From the IMG/VR virus record IMGVR_UViG_3300033148_003449, positions 1 to 40,860 of that record: a DNA stretch of 40,860 bases. One strand, written 5' to 3'. The DNA is from a virus. Shown piece by piece: positions 31,435 through 39,702 of the stretch (position 1 is the stretch's first letter; each line of letters opens with the position of its first letter). Position numbers and translations under genes: made by a program. Under the pieces are notes generated by a model. It was not told the origin of the DNA and did no database searches. It was given only the letters and a program-made list of their open reading frames with translations.

Positions 31435-33261
31435 TTAAACAACTCCCGAATCAAAGGCAACGCTTTCATTATTTTTTCTTAGATTAAACAATTGCTTATC
31501 AACCTCAAGGGCAAACTCTTTTGCGCTTGATTCGTCGCCCAAGAGGCCGCCAAATACATTAATTGTCACGTTGCCGCCTATTCCGCCGCCGTCAAAATCA
31601 TCTAATGGAATAACCGCCTCATCGCGTCCGCCCTCGCCTATTGTGGCTTGCATTCCGCCCGATGTGGCCGGAACAACGCCCCCTTCGGCTAATTGTACGC
31701 CCGCAACTTGAGCCGCTTGCGAAGCCATTGCCGCCGCCGCAATACCGCCAAAAACGGCGCCTAAAACCGGGCCGCCTTTTGACCCAAATGTGTAGGCATT
31801 CCCGACCGCCTCCGGTGTACGAATGGCAATTTGTACTAATGCCGCCGCCTTGCCTATATCCGCTAGACGTTTATTTGAGCTACTTGTTAACGATGCAAAT
31901 AAGCCTAGAGTTTTATCTCTTTGCTTTATCATTTGCTCGTCTTTAACCTTATTAATTAATATTTCAGTTGTCGCGGCCTTTTTTTGTAGCAATTCCATGC
32001 GGCGCTTATGTGATATATTTGTTTTTAATTCGGCGTCGTATCCTTTTATTTTTACTGATAATTGTTGTTGATCGTTTGCGCCAATTAGAGCAAGTTCCTC
32101 TTCTTGTTTTATTATCTTATTTTCTAGGTCTAATTCGTCGTTTTCTCTTTGTTTTGCTAATGCTTCGGTCCTGGCATCCTCTTTTTTTTGCACAATGCCG
32201 GCAAGTCTTTTGCTTTCTAAAGCCCCTTCCTTTTCTATTTGCGCTTCAATAAGCTTTACCCGCTCTTCTAATTCGCCCGGCGTAAACATTCTTATATTTT
32301 TAAACTCTTCGGACTTAGCTTTTAAGGATCCCATAGCCGTCTTGTTTAATTCAATAACTTGTAAAGTTTGTTCTAAATCTTTGCTTAATTCACTAACGCT
32401 TTTCCCCGCGACGCTATTTCTATTTGCATAAATATCCGTTGCCTCTATGATATTGCTTAAGCCTACAAAAATCTTAGTTAATGACGGCGCCAAGCTTGAA
32501 AACATATGATTAGATAAATTTTCAGAACTCGCCTTTAATTTATCCCATGATTCGCTTAAGCTTATCCCTTGTTCTCCGGCCTTTTCCGCATTCTCAACCC
32601 CTACGGCAAGAGCCTTATTAATAAAGGCTTGTTTCTTTTCCGCTTCGGTTAATTGTGCCGATGTTTTGCCCAATGTTGCCGCATATTCCTTGTAGGCATC
32701 CTCAAGTTTAAAAACAATCCCTAAGTTATCAAGAACAAGTTTTGAGCCTCGACCCATGCCGGTCACAATAGATTGCAACATAAATTGCATTGATTCGCCG
32801 GTTGCTTTTGATGCTGATCTTGCGATTCGTAACATATCGCCGAAACGATCAACGGGTAAACCTAATAAAAGAGCGTTATTTGCTTGCTTCATTAGGGTTA
32901 ATTCCGAAATTGTCCCCTCGGATAATTTTTTCATGTTAGCAAGCATTTTTTTGGCGTCCTCGCCTTGAGAGGCGGCGAGATTTTCAAAGGCCCGTCCAAC
33001 GGTCCTATATTGATCGGCATCCCTAACTAGACCGACAATTGCCGTGCCGATTGATCTTAAGGCGTTTGTAATATCTCCGGCCGTAATTACCAAACGATCG
33101 GAAACAAACTTTTTAAGCTTAGAAGCAAATCCCTTAAATGAGTTTGCGGTTGATTTTATTCCTTGAGCGAAATTTTTTAGGCCGTTGGTTATCTTTTTAA
33201 AGGGCTTTGATAGCTTATCCTTTAAAATTAATATTAATTGTGCCTCTTGTTTTTTAGCCAC
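31435..33261 (-). CDS. Tape measure protein
   Basis: This 608-residue helical protein sets tail length and may help DNA entry. It has a basic N-terminus (KDKLSKPFKKITNGLKNF), a conserved tape measure segment (SGKxTGE-like SKATGESMQFMLQSIVTGMGRG shown in part), coiled coil at about 355-450, and a hydrophobic Ala/Gly-rich C-terminal stretch (LGAVFGGIAAAAMASQAAQVAG). The length implies a tail of roughly 90 nm by the usual rule. It starts with GTG at 33261. Confidence 0.88.
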   Translation of the reverse strand: MAKKQEAQLILILKDKLSKPFKKITNGLKNFAQGIKSTANSFKGFASKLKKFVSDRLVITAGDITNALRSIGTAIVGLVRDADQYRTVGRAFENLAASQGEDAKKMLANMKKLSEGTISELTLMKQANNALLLGLPVDRFGDMLRIARSASKATGESMQFMLQSIVTGMGRGSKLVLDNLGIVFKLEDAYKEYAATLGKTSAQLTEAEKKQAFINKALAVGVENAEKAGEQGISLSESWDKLKASSENLSNHMFSSLAPSLTKIFVGLSNIIEATDIYANRNSVAGKSVSELSKDLEQTLQVIELNKTAMGSLKAKSEEFKNIRMFTPGELEERVKLIEAQIEKEGALESKRLAGIVQKKEDARTEALAKQRENDELDLENKIIKQEEELALIGANDQQQLSVKIKGYDAELKTNISHKRRMELLQKKAATTEILINKVKDEQMIKQRDKTLGLFASLTSSSNKRLADIGKAAALVQIAIRTPEAVGNAYTFGSKGGPVLGAVFGGIAAAAMASQAAQVAGVQLAEGGVVPATSGGMQATIGEGGRDEAVIPLDDFDGGGIGGNVTINVFGGLLGDESSAKEFALEVDKQLFNLRKNNESVAFDSGVV

Positions 33262-33270
33262 GGCCCCGCC

Positions 33271-33815
33271 TTATTTAACTCGTTTATTTTCCTCTTTAAT
33301 TCCATGAAAATAAACCAATTGATTAAACTGAAAATCGGTTATATCTAACTTTAATATATCGCTTGGCAATTTACTATATCTTTTGCAAATCAGGTCTAAT
33401 TCTATCATTTTGGACCTCACAAGATATTTAGTTAGATTTTTTTTTTACCATAAGTATAAATTATTATTTGCTCATGTAAGGCATTTACCATTTCCCAGTC
33501 GTGGAAAAGATCCTCGACAAATGTCCCGGCCGAATCCTTATCCCTTGATAATTGAGGCTTAACAACCGAAGACATAAGGAAATTAATCATATATTTACGG
33601 ATCCTTTTAGAATCCTCTTTTTTTATAGTGGTATCCTTATTTTTATTAACCTTATACTCATCATAAGCCGATTGCATAACCTCGGATCCGTCCAAATATG
33701 ACAAAGTGTCGATTTTCTTAATGTGAAAAACGACACCTTTAATTTTAACCTTTTTGGTTTGGTTTAGGTGATCGTCTAAACCTTTTGATTTGAATAGTCC
33801 GAATAAATTAAGCAT
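33271..33815 (-). CDS. Tail assembly chaperone GT, made by -1 frameshift
   Basis: Ribosomes reading the chaperone gene can slip back one base on the A10 run at 33437-33446 and continue in the -1 frame to a stop at 33271. The extension reads LICKRYSKLPSDILKLDITDFQFNQLV in two parts, matching the gpT-type pattern (CxRYxxLPSxxLxxD...FN). This G/GT arrangement before the tape measure is nearly universal in long-tailed phages. The frame is open from the slip site to the stop with no gap. Confidence 0.85.
33432..33815 (-). CDS. Tail assembly chaperone G (zero-frame product)
   Basis: This 127-residue helical protein, product of normal termination, sits between the tail tube and tape measure genes as lambda gpG does. 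The zero frame stops right after the slippery run (Gly-Lys-Lys-Lys-Ile-stop). It should coat the tape measure during assembly together with the longer frameshift product. Confidence 0.8.
   Translation of the reverse strand: MLNLFGLFKSKGLDDHLNQTKKVKIKGVVFHIKKIDTLSYLDGSEVMQSAYDEYKVNKNKDTTIKKEDSKRIRKYMINFLMSSVVKPQLSRDKDSAGTFVEDLFHDWEMVNALHEQIIIYTYGKKKI
33437..33446 (-). promoter_or_regulatory. Slippery A10 site for -1 frameshifting
   Basis: In mRNA sense the site reads GGT followed by ten A, then TCTAAC. It contains the classic A-AAA-AAA heptamer. The -1 frame is open downstream through the gpT-like domain, which is the expected outcome. Confidence 0.85.
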
Positions 33816-34860
33816 ATGATCCGACGGCGTTTGTTAATTCCGCTTGGCAAGCATATCCGCCCGCGCTTGATTCGTCTCTTAATACACTAAAGACAACCTC
33901 GCTTGTTAATACCCCGTCCGGGCCGCCAATTTCAGGGTCCCCCGCGTCGGTTATAACAATTCTAGGCATTTTAAACTTAAGGCCTTTTCTGATTAATGAT
34001 GTCGTTAACGTATCGCCTTGAAAGTCTAATTCGGCGGCAAATTCAGTATCGTTAATCATAGCATCATAAGCCGTCATAGTATTAAAGCGCATAGTTGTTG
34101 AAAAGCTAAATGTTGCAATCCCCGGCGGTAATACGTCCAGAACATCCGACCCAATACGGCCGCTTTCTGCATCGCCCTTTAATGAGTTATTAAGCCCAAA
34201 ATTGGCGCTTTGAACATGCCAAAAACTTGTTGATGTAACCGCGCCCATAGTGCCCGCAACAATCGAAACCCGACCGTTAACGAATGATAAAGGCTCATTT
34301 TGTAAAGTAGCTAAAACGCTTGCAACGTCGTTTGACGTTTGAGTTTCATTAACAACCATTAAACTAGAGCTAAATTTCAAAGCCTCGTCAATTTCCGCTG
34401 TAAACGCTAATTCATTAGTACGGACGCCGTTATATTCTAAAACATGCGCGCTTGCTGAATCGCCTTTTCGGTGATTTATACACAATGATGTGTATGACTC
34501 ATCAAAACAACCCACATTAAAAGTATGCGTAAACGCTGCGCCGCCTATGGTTTCGCCCGTAGCCGTTGCCGATGTTATAACCGCCCCGAATGCATTTTCC
34601 ATAATATAAGCAAGGGCCGTGCTTTCTGCGTATGCATAAGCCTCAACGCTCCCCTCGATTTTCTTAGTGGTTGAGATAAATTTCCCATAAGTCCGGCTAG
34701 TGGTTATTTCCTCTAAGATTTTCTTTTCTTGAGTCGTCTTGAATGACGTTGATAAAACATCAAGTCCGGCCGCGGCCGTGTTATATGTTTTAAAAGTTGT
34801 TTCGCGTCCTATTGCTAAATAGCTCTTGGCGCTTATAATCGCCCCGTCGCCTACAGACAT
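33808..34860 (-). CDS. Major tail tube protein
   Basis: This 350-residue beta-rich protein has the family-like start (KSYLAIGRETTFKTYNTAAAGLD), a repeated Thr/Ser-rich core (EGSVEAYAYAES, LAYIMENAFGAV), and an end with DGVLTSEVVFSVL. It lies between the tail terminator/DUF115 genes and the chaperones. A strong ribosome site (AAGGGGGC) fits high expression. It polymerises into the tail tube. Confidence 0.8.
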   Translation of the reverse strand: MSVGDGAIISAKSYLAIGRETTFKTYNTAAAGLDVLSTSFKTTQEKKILEEITTSRTYGKFISTTKKIEGSVEAYAYAESTALAYIMENAFGAVITSATATGETIGGAAFTHTFNVGCFDESYTSLCINHRKGDSASAHVLEYNGVRTNELAFTAEIDEALKFSSSLMVVNETQTSNDVASVLATLQNEPLSFVNGRVSIVAGTMGAVTSTSFWHVQSANFGLNNSLKGDAESGRIGSDVLDVLPPGIATFSFSTTMRFNTMTAYDAMINDTEFAAELDFQGDTLTTSLIRKGLKFKMPRIVITDAGDPEIGGPDGVLTSEVVFSVLRDESSAGGYACQAELTNAVGSYA

Positions 34861-34869
34861 AATGCCCCC

Positions 34870-35859
34870 TTAAGTAGTTTGTATAAAATTATTAAAATGG
34901 TCGTTTCCAATGGTTTTTAATCTTTGCTCAATAATATTTACTTCATGTTTTAATTTATCACGTTTTATTAAATCTTGCCTAACAATTTTCGCATCGTCTA
35001 GCTTGTATTTATATTGCATTTGTTGGTCTAGGTCTCCCGCCTTAACGACGCCTAACAATGTATTTTCATCACATTGAACAACCGGTAAATGATAGTTTTT
35101 CAAATACTTTTCAAGCCATTGCGCCGAAAAATGTAGATTACTAGACGAATAGGCATCTTTACCCGCTCGATTCTTTAAATATATATGTCTCATATAATGA
35201 GTTTTTCCGTTGCCGGTCTTATCATATGCGTAATAATTCCCGTCATAAGTCCAAGAATAATCGAAACCAATTAAAAGTAATTTATCATAACCAAAGTAAT
35301 TTTTGCGCCCCGTATTATCGGATTGAGTCAAAAAGACAACCATAGCATTTGAAACATTTGTCCCGGCCGGTATCTTGTTTGAACATTTGCTAATTTGCAT
35401 AAATTCAAGCTCGGATTTAATAGAATCAAAATTTACAAATTGATATCGGTCCGCCCAATTGCCATTAATGGCCCATTCTTGATTTGCACAAGTATTTATA
35501 AATAAAATAGTATCCTCTAATTGATCCTCATAGGGTTTTAAATATTTCTCATAATCAACCCTAGCGTCGCATACCAGGCAATAAGTCGGTTTAATTCCGT
35601 TGTCTAATAAATGACCTAAAGTTTTATCACAACAAAATATATCTACTTTATCCTTGTTTTTCTTAATGGTTTCCATGTTTTGCTCTAAGGAATAGCCATT
35701 AGCTACAATTAGACAAGCTTTACCTATGCCAACATTCAAAAAGTCACTTAATGGCTTATGTGGTGCCATTGTTGCCGCTTTTGAGGCGTTTTCTCGCCAT
35801 ATTTCCTTATGTTGCTCGTATGCGTTTAATGATTGTTGAACTATTTGGTCTTTGTCCAT
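34870..35859 (-). CDS. DUF115/Maf-like protein inside the tail module
   Basis: This 329-residue protein of the MptE-like/DUF115 family includes the motility accessory factors (Maf) that transfer nonulosonic acids onto flagellin. Motifs: KACLIVANGYSLEQN (about 47-61), DIFCCDKTLGHLLDNGIKP (shown whole, a nucleotide-binding-like region), YCLVCDARVDY, and LLIGFDYSW later. It lies between the tail terminator and tail tube genes. A NeuB-like synthase and a CMP-sugar synthetase-like protein occur elsewhere in the genome, so virion glycosylation is an attractive inference. The ribosome region is AGAGATAGGGGAG. Confidence 0.8.
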   Translation of the reverse strand: MDKDQIVQQSLNAYEQHKEIWRENASKAATMAPHKPLSDFLNVGIGKACLIVANGYSLEQNMETIKKNKDKVDIFCCDKTLGHLLDNGIKPTYCLVCDARVDYEKYLKPYEDQLEDTILFINTCANQEWAINGNWADRYQFVNFDSIKSELEFMQISKCSNKIPAGTNVSNAMVVFLTQSDNTGRKNYFGYDKLLLIGFDYSWTYDGNYYAYDKTGNGKTHYMRHIYLKNRAGKDAYSSSNLHFSAQWLEKYLKNYHLPVVQCDENTLLGVVKAGDLDQQMQYKYKLDDAKIVRQDLIKRDKLKHEVNIIEQRLKTIGNDHFNNFIQTT

Positions 35860-35874
35860 TTACTCCCCTATCTC

Positions 35875-36384
35875 TTAATAATATATTGTTAATTCAATAT
35901 CCATTAATCCTATTCTAAGATGTGTTTGCTCGTCAAATGAAGCTGTATGATAAGTTACATTATTAGGGATTTGCCAATTAGCAACGCCCGATAAATCAGG
36001 ATAATTTCTTAAAACGCCCTCTATATTTTCCATTAAATACTCTAAATCATTTTCCGCGGGATCGTCGAATATATCACCTAGAAAATTTTGATTCCAAACG
36101 TGCCCGGTTATTTGAAAATTGAGCTTTGCAAGACGTTTGCCGTTGATTTGATTTGCCGCAATAGTCTTAGGCTCAATAGGTTTCGCCGTTGTATGAATAG
36201 TTACGGCCGGATAAAGGTTTGCTTGTAAGGGGAAGTTTTGAGGGTTTATTTTAGCTACTTTTTGCACTCTCTTTGACATATTTTGAGATAAATCAATTAG
36301 GGCGGATCCTGTAGTGTTATTTAGATCTAAAATAGATTTTATTTGTTCCCTAATTGCCGGAATATCAATTGTATTTGTCGCCAT
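35875..36384 (-). CDS. Tail terminator / tail completion protein
   Basis: This 169-residue protein is in the usual place for the terminator that caps the tail tube. It has a helical start (IDIPAIREQIKSILDL), then beta strands with FPLQANLYPAVTIHTT and a closing HLRIGLMDIELTIYY, typical of gpU/gp37-type proteins. It follows the gpS/gpG-like gene by two bases. Confidence 0.68.
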   Translation of the reverse strand: MATNTIDIPAIREQIKSILDLNNTTGSALIDLSQNMSKRVQKVAKINPQNFPLQANLYPAVTIHTTAKPIEPKTIAANQINGKRLAKLNFQITGHVWNQNFLGDIFDDPAENDLEYLMENIEGVLRNYPDLSGVANWQIPNNVTYHTASFDEQTHLRIGLMDIELTIYY

Positions 36385-36386
36385 GA

Positions 36387-36863
36387 TTACCTCTTTTTGG
36401 TTGTATATGCCGCGGTTATTTTAGCAAGTAATTCCGCCGCCGGGCCTGATAAATACATGAATTGTCTTTGTGGGAGTTTTTTAGAGCCCTCATCATGGCC
36501 CTTTGCATATGGGTAACCGTTGTCAGTCTTAGCCGGATTGTATAATAATTGACCTTGTTTAATCCTAGATTTTTCGCTAGCTCTAAAAAGGCTTTGTCTC
36601 ATTCGGCCATTATCTTGTAAGATTTTATTGCCGTCTTTACCTATGCGCGCCATATGTTTAGCATATAAATCAGACCATTTTTCCCATTTTCCCGTTGGGC
36701 CCTCTTCATTTTCAAAATGTTTAACAACATCCTTAAGAGCAACCGATGTCAAAGCGCCCCAAAATTCATTTTTACGGTCCGCTATATCATCAACATTTTT
36801 CCCGATATCACTTAAAAACTTTTCCGCTGCTTTATTCTTAAATTTTAATTCAGCATAGCCCAT
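36387..36863 (-). CDS. Virion morphogenesis protein (Mu gpG / P2 gpS-like)
   Basis: This 158-residue protein has the family pattern: WEKWSDLYAKH, KILQDNGRMRQSLFR and LPQRQFMYLSG (the L..tGrlr.S and PaRpFL signatures). Such proteins act in head-tail joining or tail completion. It fits between the adaptor and terminator genes. Confidence 0.8.
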   Translation of the reverse strand: MGYAELKFKNKAAEKFLSDIGKNVDDIADRKNEFWGALTSVALKDVVKHFENEEGPTGKWEKWSDLYAKHMARIGKDGNKILQDNGRMRQSLFRASEKSRIKQGQLLYNPAKTDNGYPYAKGHDEGSKKLPQRQFMYLSGPAAELLAKITAAYTTKKR

Positions 36864-36865
36864 GA

Positions 36866-37357
36866 TTAAGAATCCCGATCATCCTCGATATCATCTAATT
36901 TATTAGAATCAATATTCCAGCAAAGCGGATCATCCTCGGCGAAAGTGTCGTGATATTCATTTGTGTTTGAATATAAAGGAATAGATTGAGCGCCCTCGGT
37001 TATTGCGGACCCCGTAGAATCAACAATATTAGCTTTATAATTAACAATATCACCCATGTTACCCATGGCTTTATTGATATATCTATCCGCTCTTTTAAAG
37101 GCATCTTTTCCGCCTCTTGATAGGTTTTCATACATATAACCGGCGCTTAACCATTTGCATAACGTAGAAACAACCGGCGGCGTTGATGTTGATGTTTGAA
37201 AAGCGGCGGACGCAACGTCATACCGCTTTGATAATATTTCTCTTATCTTATTTTCAGCATTTAAAATGCATTCATCCGCAAGCGCCGTTGTGGCTGTATT
37301 AAAAGAAGTATCAACCATGATAATTTCTAAGCTTGTTGTTGTGATGAATGTTCCCAT
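36866..37357 (-). CDS. Head-tail connector protein (DUF1320/gp36-like)
   Basis: This 163-residue protein has helices with ECILNAENKIREILSKRYDV and LCKWLSAGYMYENLSRGG, the pattern of Mu gp36-like adaptors that bind under the portal. Its place after the capsid agrees. The C-terminus is acidic (DDIEDDRDS). The first Met is kept; a later one (MVDTS) is possible. Confidence 0.7.
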   Translation of the reverse strand: MGTFITTTSLEIIMVDTSFNTATTALADECILNAENKIREILSKRYDVASAAFQTSTSTPPVVSTLCKWLSAGYMYENLSRGGKDAFKRADRYINKAMGNMGDIVNYKANIVDSTGSAITEGAQSIPLYSNTNEYHDTFAEDDPLCWNIDSNKLDDIEDDRDS

Positions 37358-37360
37358 GAT

Positions 37361-37741
37361 TTAAGCCTTTTTAAAATCTTTTCCGTTAATTCTTTTTAAA
37401 GGAATGAAAATTTCTTTTCCCTTTTCCTTAGTCTTATGTCCGCCGTCTTGCTTAATTCTCTCTAAAGCTTGAGCGTTTCTCTTAGCGTTAAACCAATATT
37501 TAGTATATTCGGATCCGGCTTTGTTTCTGAATTTCTCTAAAACCTTATGACCCTCAACCACTATATAACGGCTTGAATCATCTTTAACAAAAACAGCTTT
37601 ATGGGCTTTTTGCTCTTTAGATACACGTTTTAAAAATTTATCTTTGGTTTCTCTTGGCGCGTCGGACGCATCTTTGATTATGGCTTTAGAATCGGCATCA
37701 ATTACCGCATCTTTATTGCCCCTTCTGGTATTTCTAGGCAT
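37361..37741 (-). CDS. Hypothetical basic protein after the capsid gene
   Basis: This 126-residue very basic protein (KDKFLKRVSKEQKAHKAVFVKD, HKTKEKGKEIFIPLKRING) lies between capsid and connector genes. It has a very good ribosome site (GGGGAGG). It may be a small head protein or bind DNA. Family not recognised. Confidence 0.6.
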   Translation of the reverse strand: MPRNTRRGNKDAVIDADSKAIIKDASDAPRETKDKFLKRVSKEQKAHKAVFVKDDSSRYIVVEGHKVLEKFRNKAGSEYTKYWFNAKRNAQALERIKQDGGHKTKEKGKEIFIPLKRINGKDFKKA

Positions 37742-37780
37742 TCGTTTCCTCCCCAGTTAATTAATATTTAAATGTAAAAT

Positions 37781-37807
37781 AGGGGAGTCATAAAATACAA
37801 CTCCCCT
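37781..37807 (-). terminator. Hairpin after the major capsid gene
   Basis: AGGGGAGT (37781-37788) and ACTCCCCT (37800-37807) form a perfect 8-base stem with an 11-base loop, 20 bases after the capsid stop. Leftward it is followed by ATTTTAC, a weak T-run, so partial termination or mRNA protection is likely. This would raise capsid mRNA relative to downstream genes. Confidence 0.65.
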
Positions 37808-37826
37808 TTAAATCTTAACTTATATA

Positions 37827-38735
37827 TTACCCGTTAACATCTTTAATAAGATATCCGGCTAATGATGCAACAACTTTTGCCTGGTAAAGCATACCAACCT
37901 CAATCGCTTCGCTTTCACGCTCTTCAACCCTCCAACGCTTAACAAGCGGCTTAGAGCTTCTAAAAACATAACCGGCACTCGGTTTAAGTGGGCTAGGTCT
38001 TTCAGCACGATAACCAACAAATACATTATCGCCCCAAACATCGCCAATTGAAGCGGCAACGCCCTCGGCGCTTGAGTCAATTACTGCTTTTGGAACTAGC
38101 AATTTTGGCAAGTCAAAAAGACCCGCTAGCATTTGCTCGGTTACATTAACATTTGTATATTTGATACGATCAATGATTGAACTATGATTTTTAGCGTTAA
38201 TCATGGCCTTATGTGGAATAATTCCAATGTTAGGCTCATATCCGCTGTTATCAATTACAGTTGTCGCGGCCGTATCCATTAAAGGGATCGGGTTTGACGT
38301 TGTAGTGTCCAATGACCATTGTTGAGCCGCTGATAATGATACGTTTTGACTCCAAGATGTTGACGTAAATAAATCCGCAACGCTCTTTTCAAGTCTTAAT
38401 AATATCTTATCCGTTAACTCTTCGGTCACATCGGCGCGCATTGACGGCAAATCATAATTCTTTGCGTCCCTGTCACTTACATAGTCTTTTAGAGCGTGTT
38501 CCTCTAAAACATAACTTGCAGTTGATAGATCAAAACTATGCTCTTTAGCTTCGGCCTTGTTTGCTCTTGCGGTTTCTGGCAATCTGAAATCGCGGTCATA
38601 AATATAGTATTTATCACTTTCATTCTTAACGGCCATTTCCGGAAAAACTTCCATAGCAATAAAGCTTTTGTTTCTATACTTGATAGAAATTTGGCTTAAT
38701 GCTTTATCCTGATGAATTTTATTACTTTGTGGCAT
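37827..38735 (-). CDS. Major capsid protein (HK97 fold)
   Basis: This 302-residue protein has the pattern of a widespread capsid family: VFPEMAVKNESDKYYIYDRDF, then a SFDLSTASYVLEEHALKDYV stretch, an RADVTEELTDKILLRLE helix (spine helix), and WGDNVFVGYRAERPSPLKPS towards the end. There is no long N-terminal delta domain; scaffolding comes from the protease-scaffold gene. The ribosome region has ATAGGGGG. A hairpin follows the gene. Confidence 0.9.
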   Translation of the reverse strand: MPQSNKIHQDKALSQISIKYRNKSFIAMEVFPEMAVKNESDKYYIYDRDFRLPETARANKAEAKEHSFDLSTASYVLEEHALKDYVSDRDAKNYDLPSMRADVTEELTDKILLRLEKSVADLFTSTSWSQNVSLSAAQQWSLDTTTSNPIPLMDTAATTVIDNSGYEPNIGIIPHKAMINAKNHSSIIDRIKYTNVNVTEQMLAGLFDLPKLLVPKAVIDSSAEGVAASIGDVWGDNVFVGYRAERPSPLKPSAGYVFRSSKPLVKRWRVEERESEAIEVGMLYQAKVVASLAGYLIKDVNG

Positions 38736-38744
38736 TATATCCCC

Positions 38745-39134
38745 CTATTCTCGGTCAAAGCCCGGCGCAATTATAACCTCGGCAATTGTAGCCGTTGCCG
38801 CAACCGCCGCACCCGCTAAAACACCAACATATGCGCTCGCTAAAGTTAAGGCCGTTGTAGTATTCGCTAATGTAAATGGAATACCTCGACCGGATGAATC
38901 GGATGATACAAGGCCCGCGGCCGCTACTGTATCATTGAAAAATAATTTTTGTCTACTTCCTTGCATTGCAACCGGAATTGCTTGATTTGTGTCTTTAACA
39001 CTGTCAACCGTGATTCCAATAGGCAAAATTTGATTGCTTGCCGGATATGCAACCGTATTCTCGGCCGATATCGCAACAACTCTTTGCGCTGCAAGTGTAG
39101 AAGCTACTTTAAATGAATGCACTAATTTGCTCAT
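38745..39134 (-). CDS. Capsid decoration / head stabilising protein
   Basis: This 129-residue Ala/Thr/Val-rich protein lies between protease-scaffold and capsid, the standard spot for the decoration protein. The pattern of NQILPIGITVDSVKD and PVAMQGSRQKLFFNDTVAAAG is typical of DUF2190-like head proteins. It should bind capsid three-fold sites. Confidence 0.75.
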   Translation of the reverse strand: MSKLVHSFKVASTLAAQRVVAISAENTVAYPASNQILPIGITVDSVKDTNQAIPVAMQGSRQKLFFNDTVAAAGLVSSDSSGRGIPFTLANTTTALTLASAYVGVLAGAAVAATATIAEVIIAPGFDRE

Positions 39135-39159
39135 TTTTAAACCCCTTGTTTGTTATTGA

Positions 39160-39702
39160 TTAAGCTTCAATTGTAGCCGTACTTACTGCGCGATATGCAT
39201 CGGAATAAGACACGCCATCATTATCGGCCATATATTTATTAATTTTAATTTCCTCATCATTAACCGGCTTTTGACCTTCCTCTGAACTGTCGTCAAAGTT
39301 AACATCGGACGCCTTACTAGCTAATGCTGAAAACTCTTTAAGTAATTCAAAACGATCAAGAGTTTTTTCCTCTTTATCAATAGTCAAAGAGAATTTCTTT
39401 GTTTCTTGATCCGTTTCATTTTTAAGCATTGCAACCGCATAAGGGCGCATAGCTTTAGTTATTGTTTTTGAAGCAACAAGCGAATCTGCTTGCTTTTCAA
39501 TCTCAATATTAAATGCTTTTAATTCCATTTCTTGAGCCGTTTTAAGAGCTTCTTTGTTGGCCTCTTTAACATCTTTTAATTCATTGTCTTTTGTTTCAAT
39601 ATCGGCCTTATACGTTTTATTGTCTGTATTGGCTTGGTCTAGTTTTTCGTTTGCTTGCTTAAGTTTAATTTCAAGCGCAATTTCATTTTCTGTTTTTTGC
39701 AT
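39160..39702 (-). CDS. Internal scaffold protein (nested start)
   Basis: Inside the protease gene an ATG at 39702 is preceded by AAAGGGG at ideal spacing. The 180-residue product begins MQKTENEIALEIKLKQANEK and is mostly coiled coil (NELKDVKEANKEALKTAQEM). This mirrors lambda C/Nu3 and Mu I/Z, where the scaffold is the C-terminal part of the protease gene made from its own start. Confidence 0.7.
   Translation of the reverse strand: MQKTENEIALEIKLKQANEKLDQANTDNKTYKADIETKDNELKDVKEANKEALKTAQEMELKAFNIEIEKQADSLVASKTITKAMRPYAVAMLKNETDQETKKFSLTIDKEEKTLDRFELLKEFSALASKASDVNFDDSSEEGQKPVNDEEIKINKYMADNDGVSYSDAYRAVSTATIEA

Noticed and set aside
31641-32431. Overlapping plus-strand frames opposite the tape measure gene
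   Set aside because: They mirror the low-complexity helical tape measure sequence in other frames and lack start signals.
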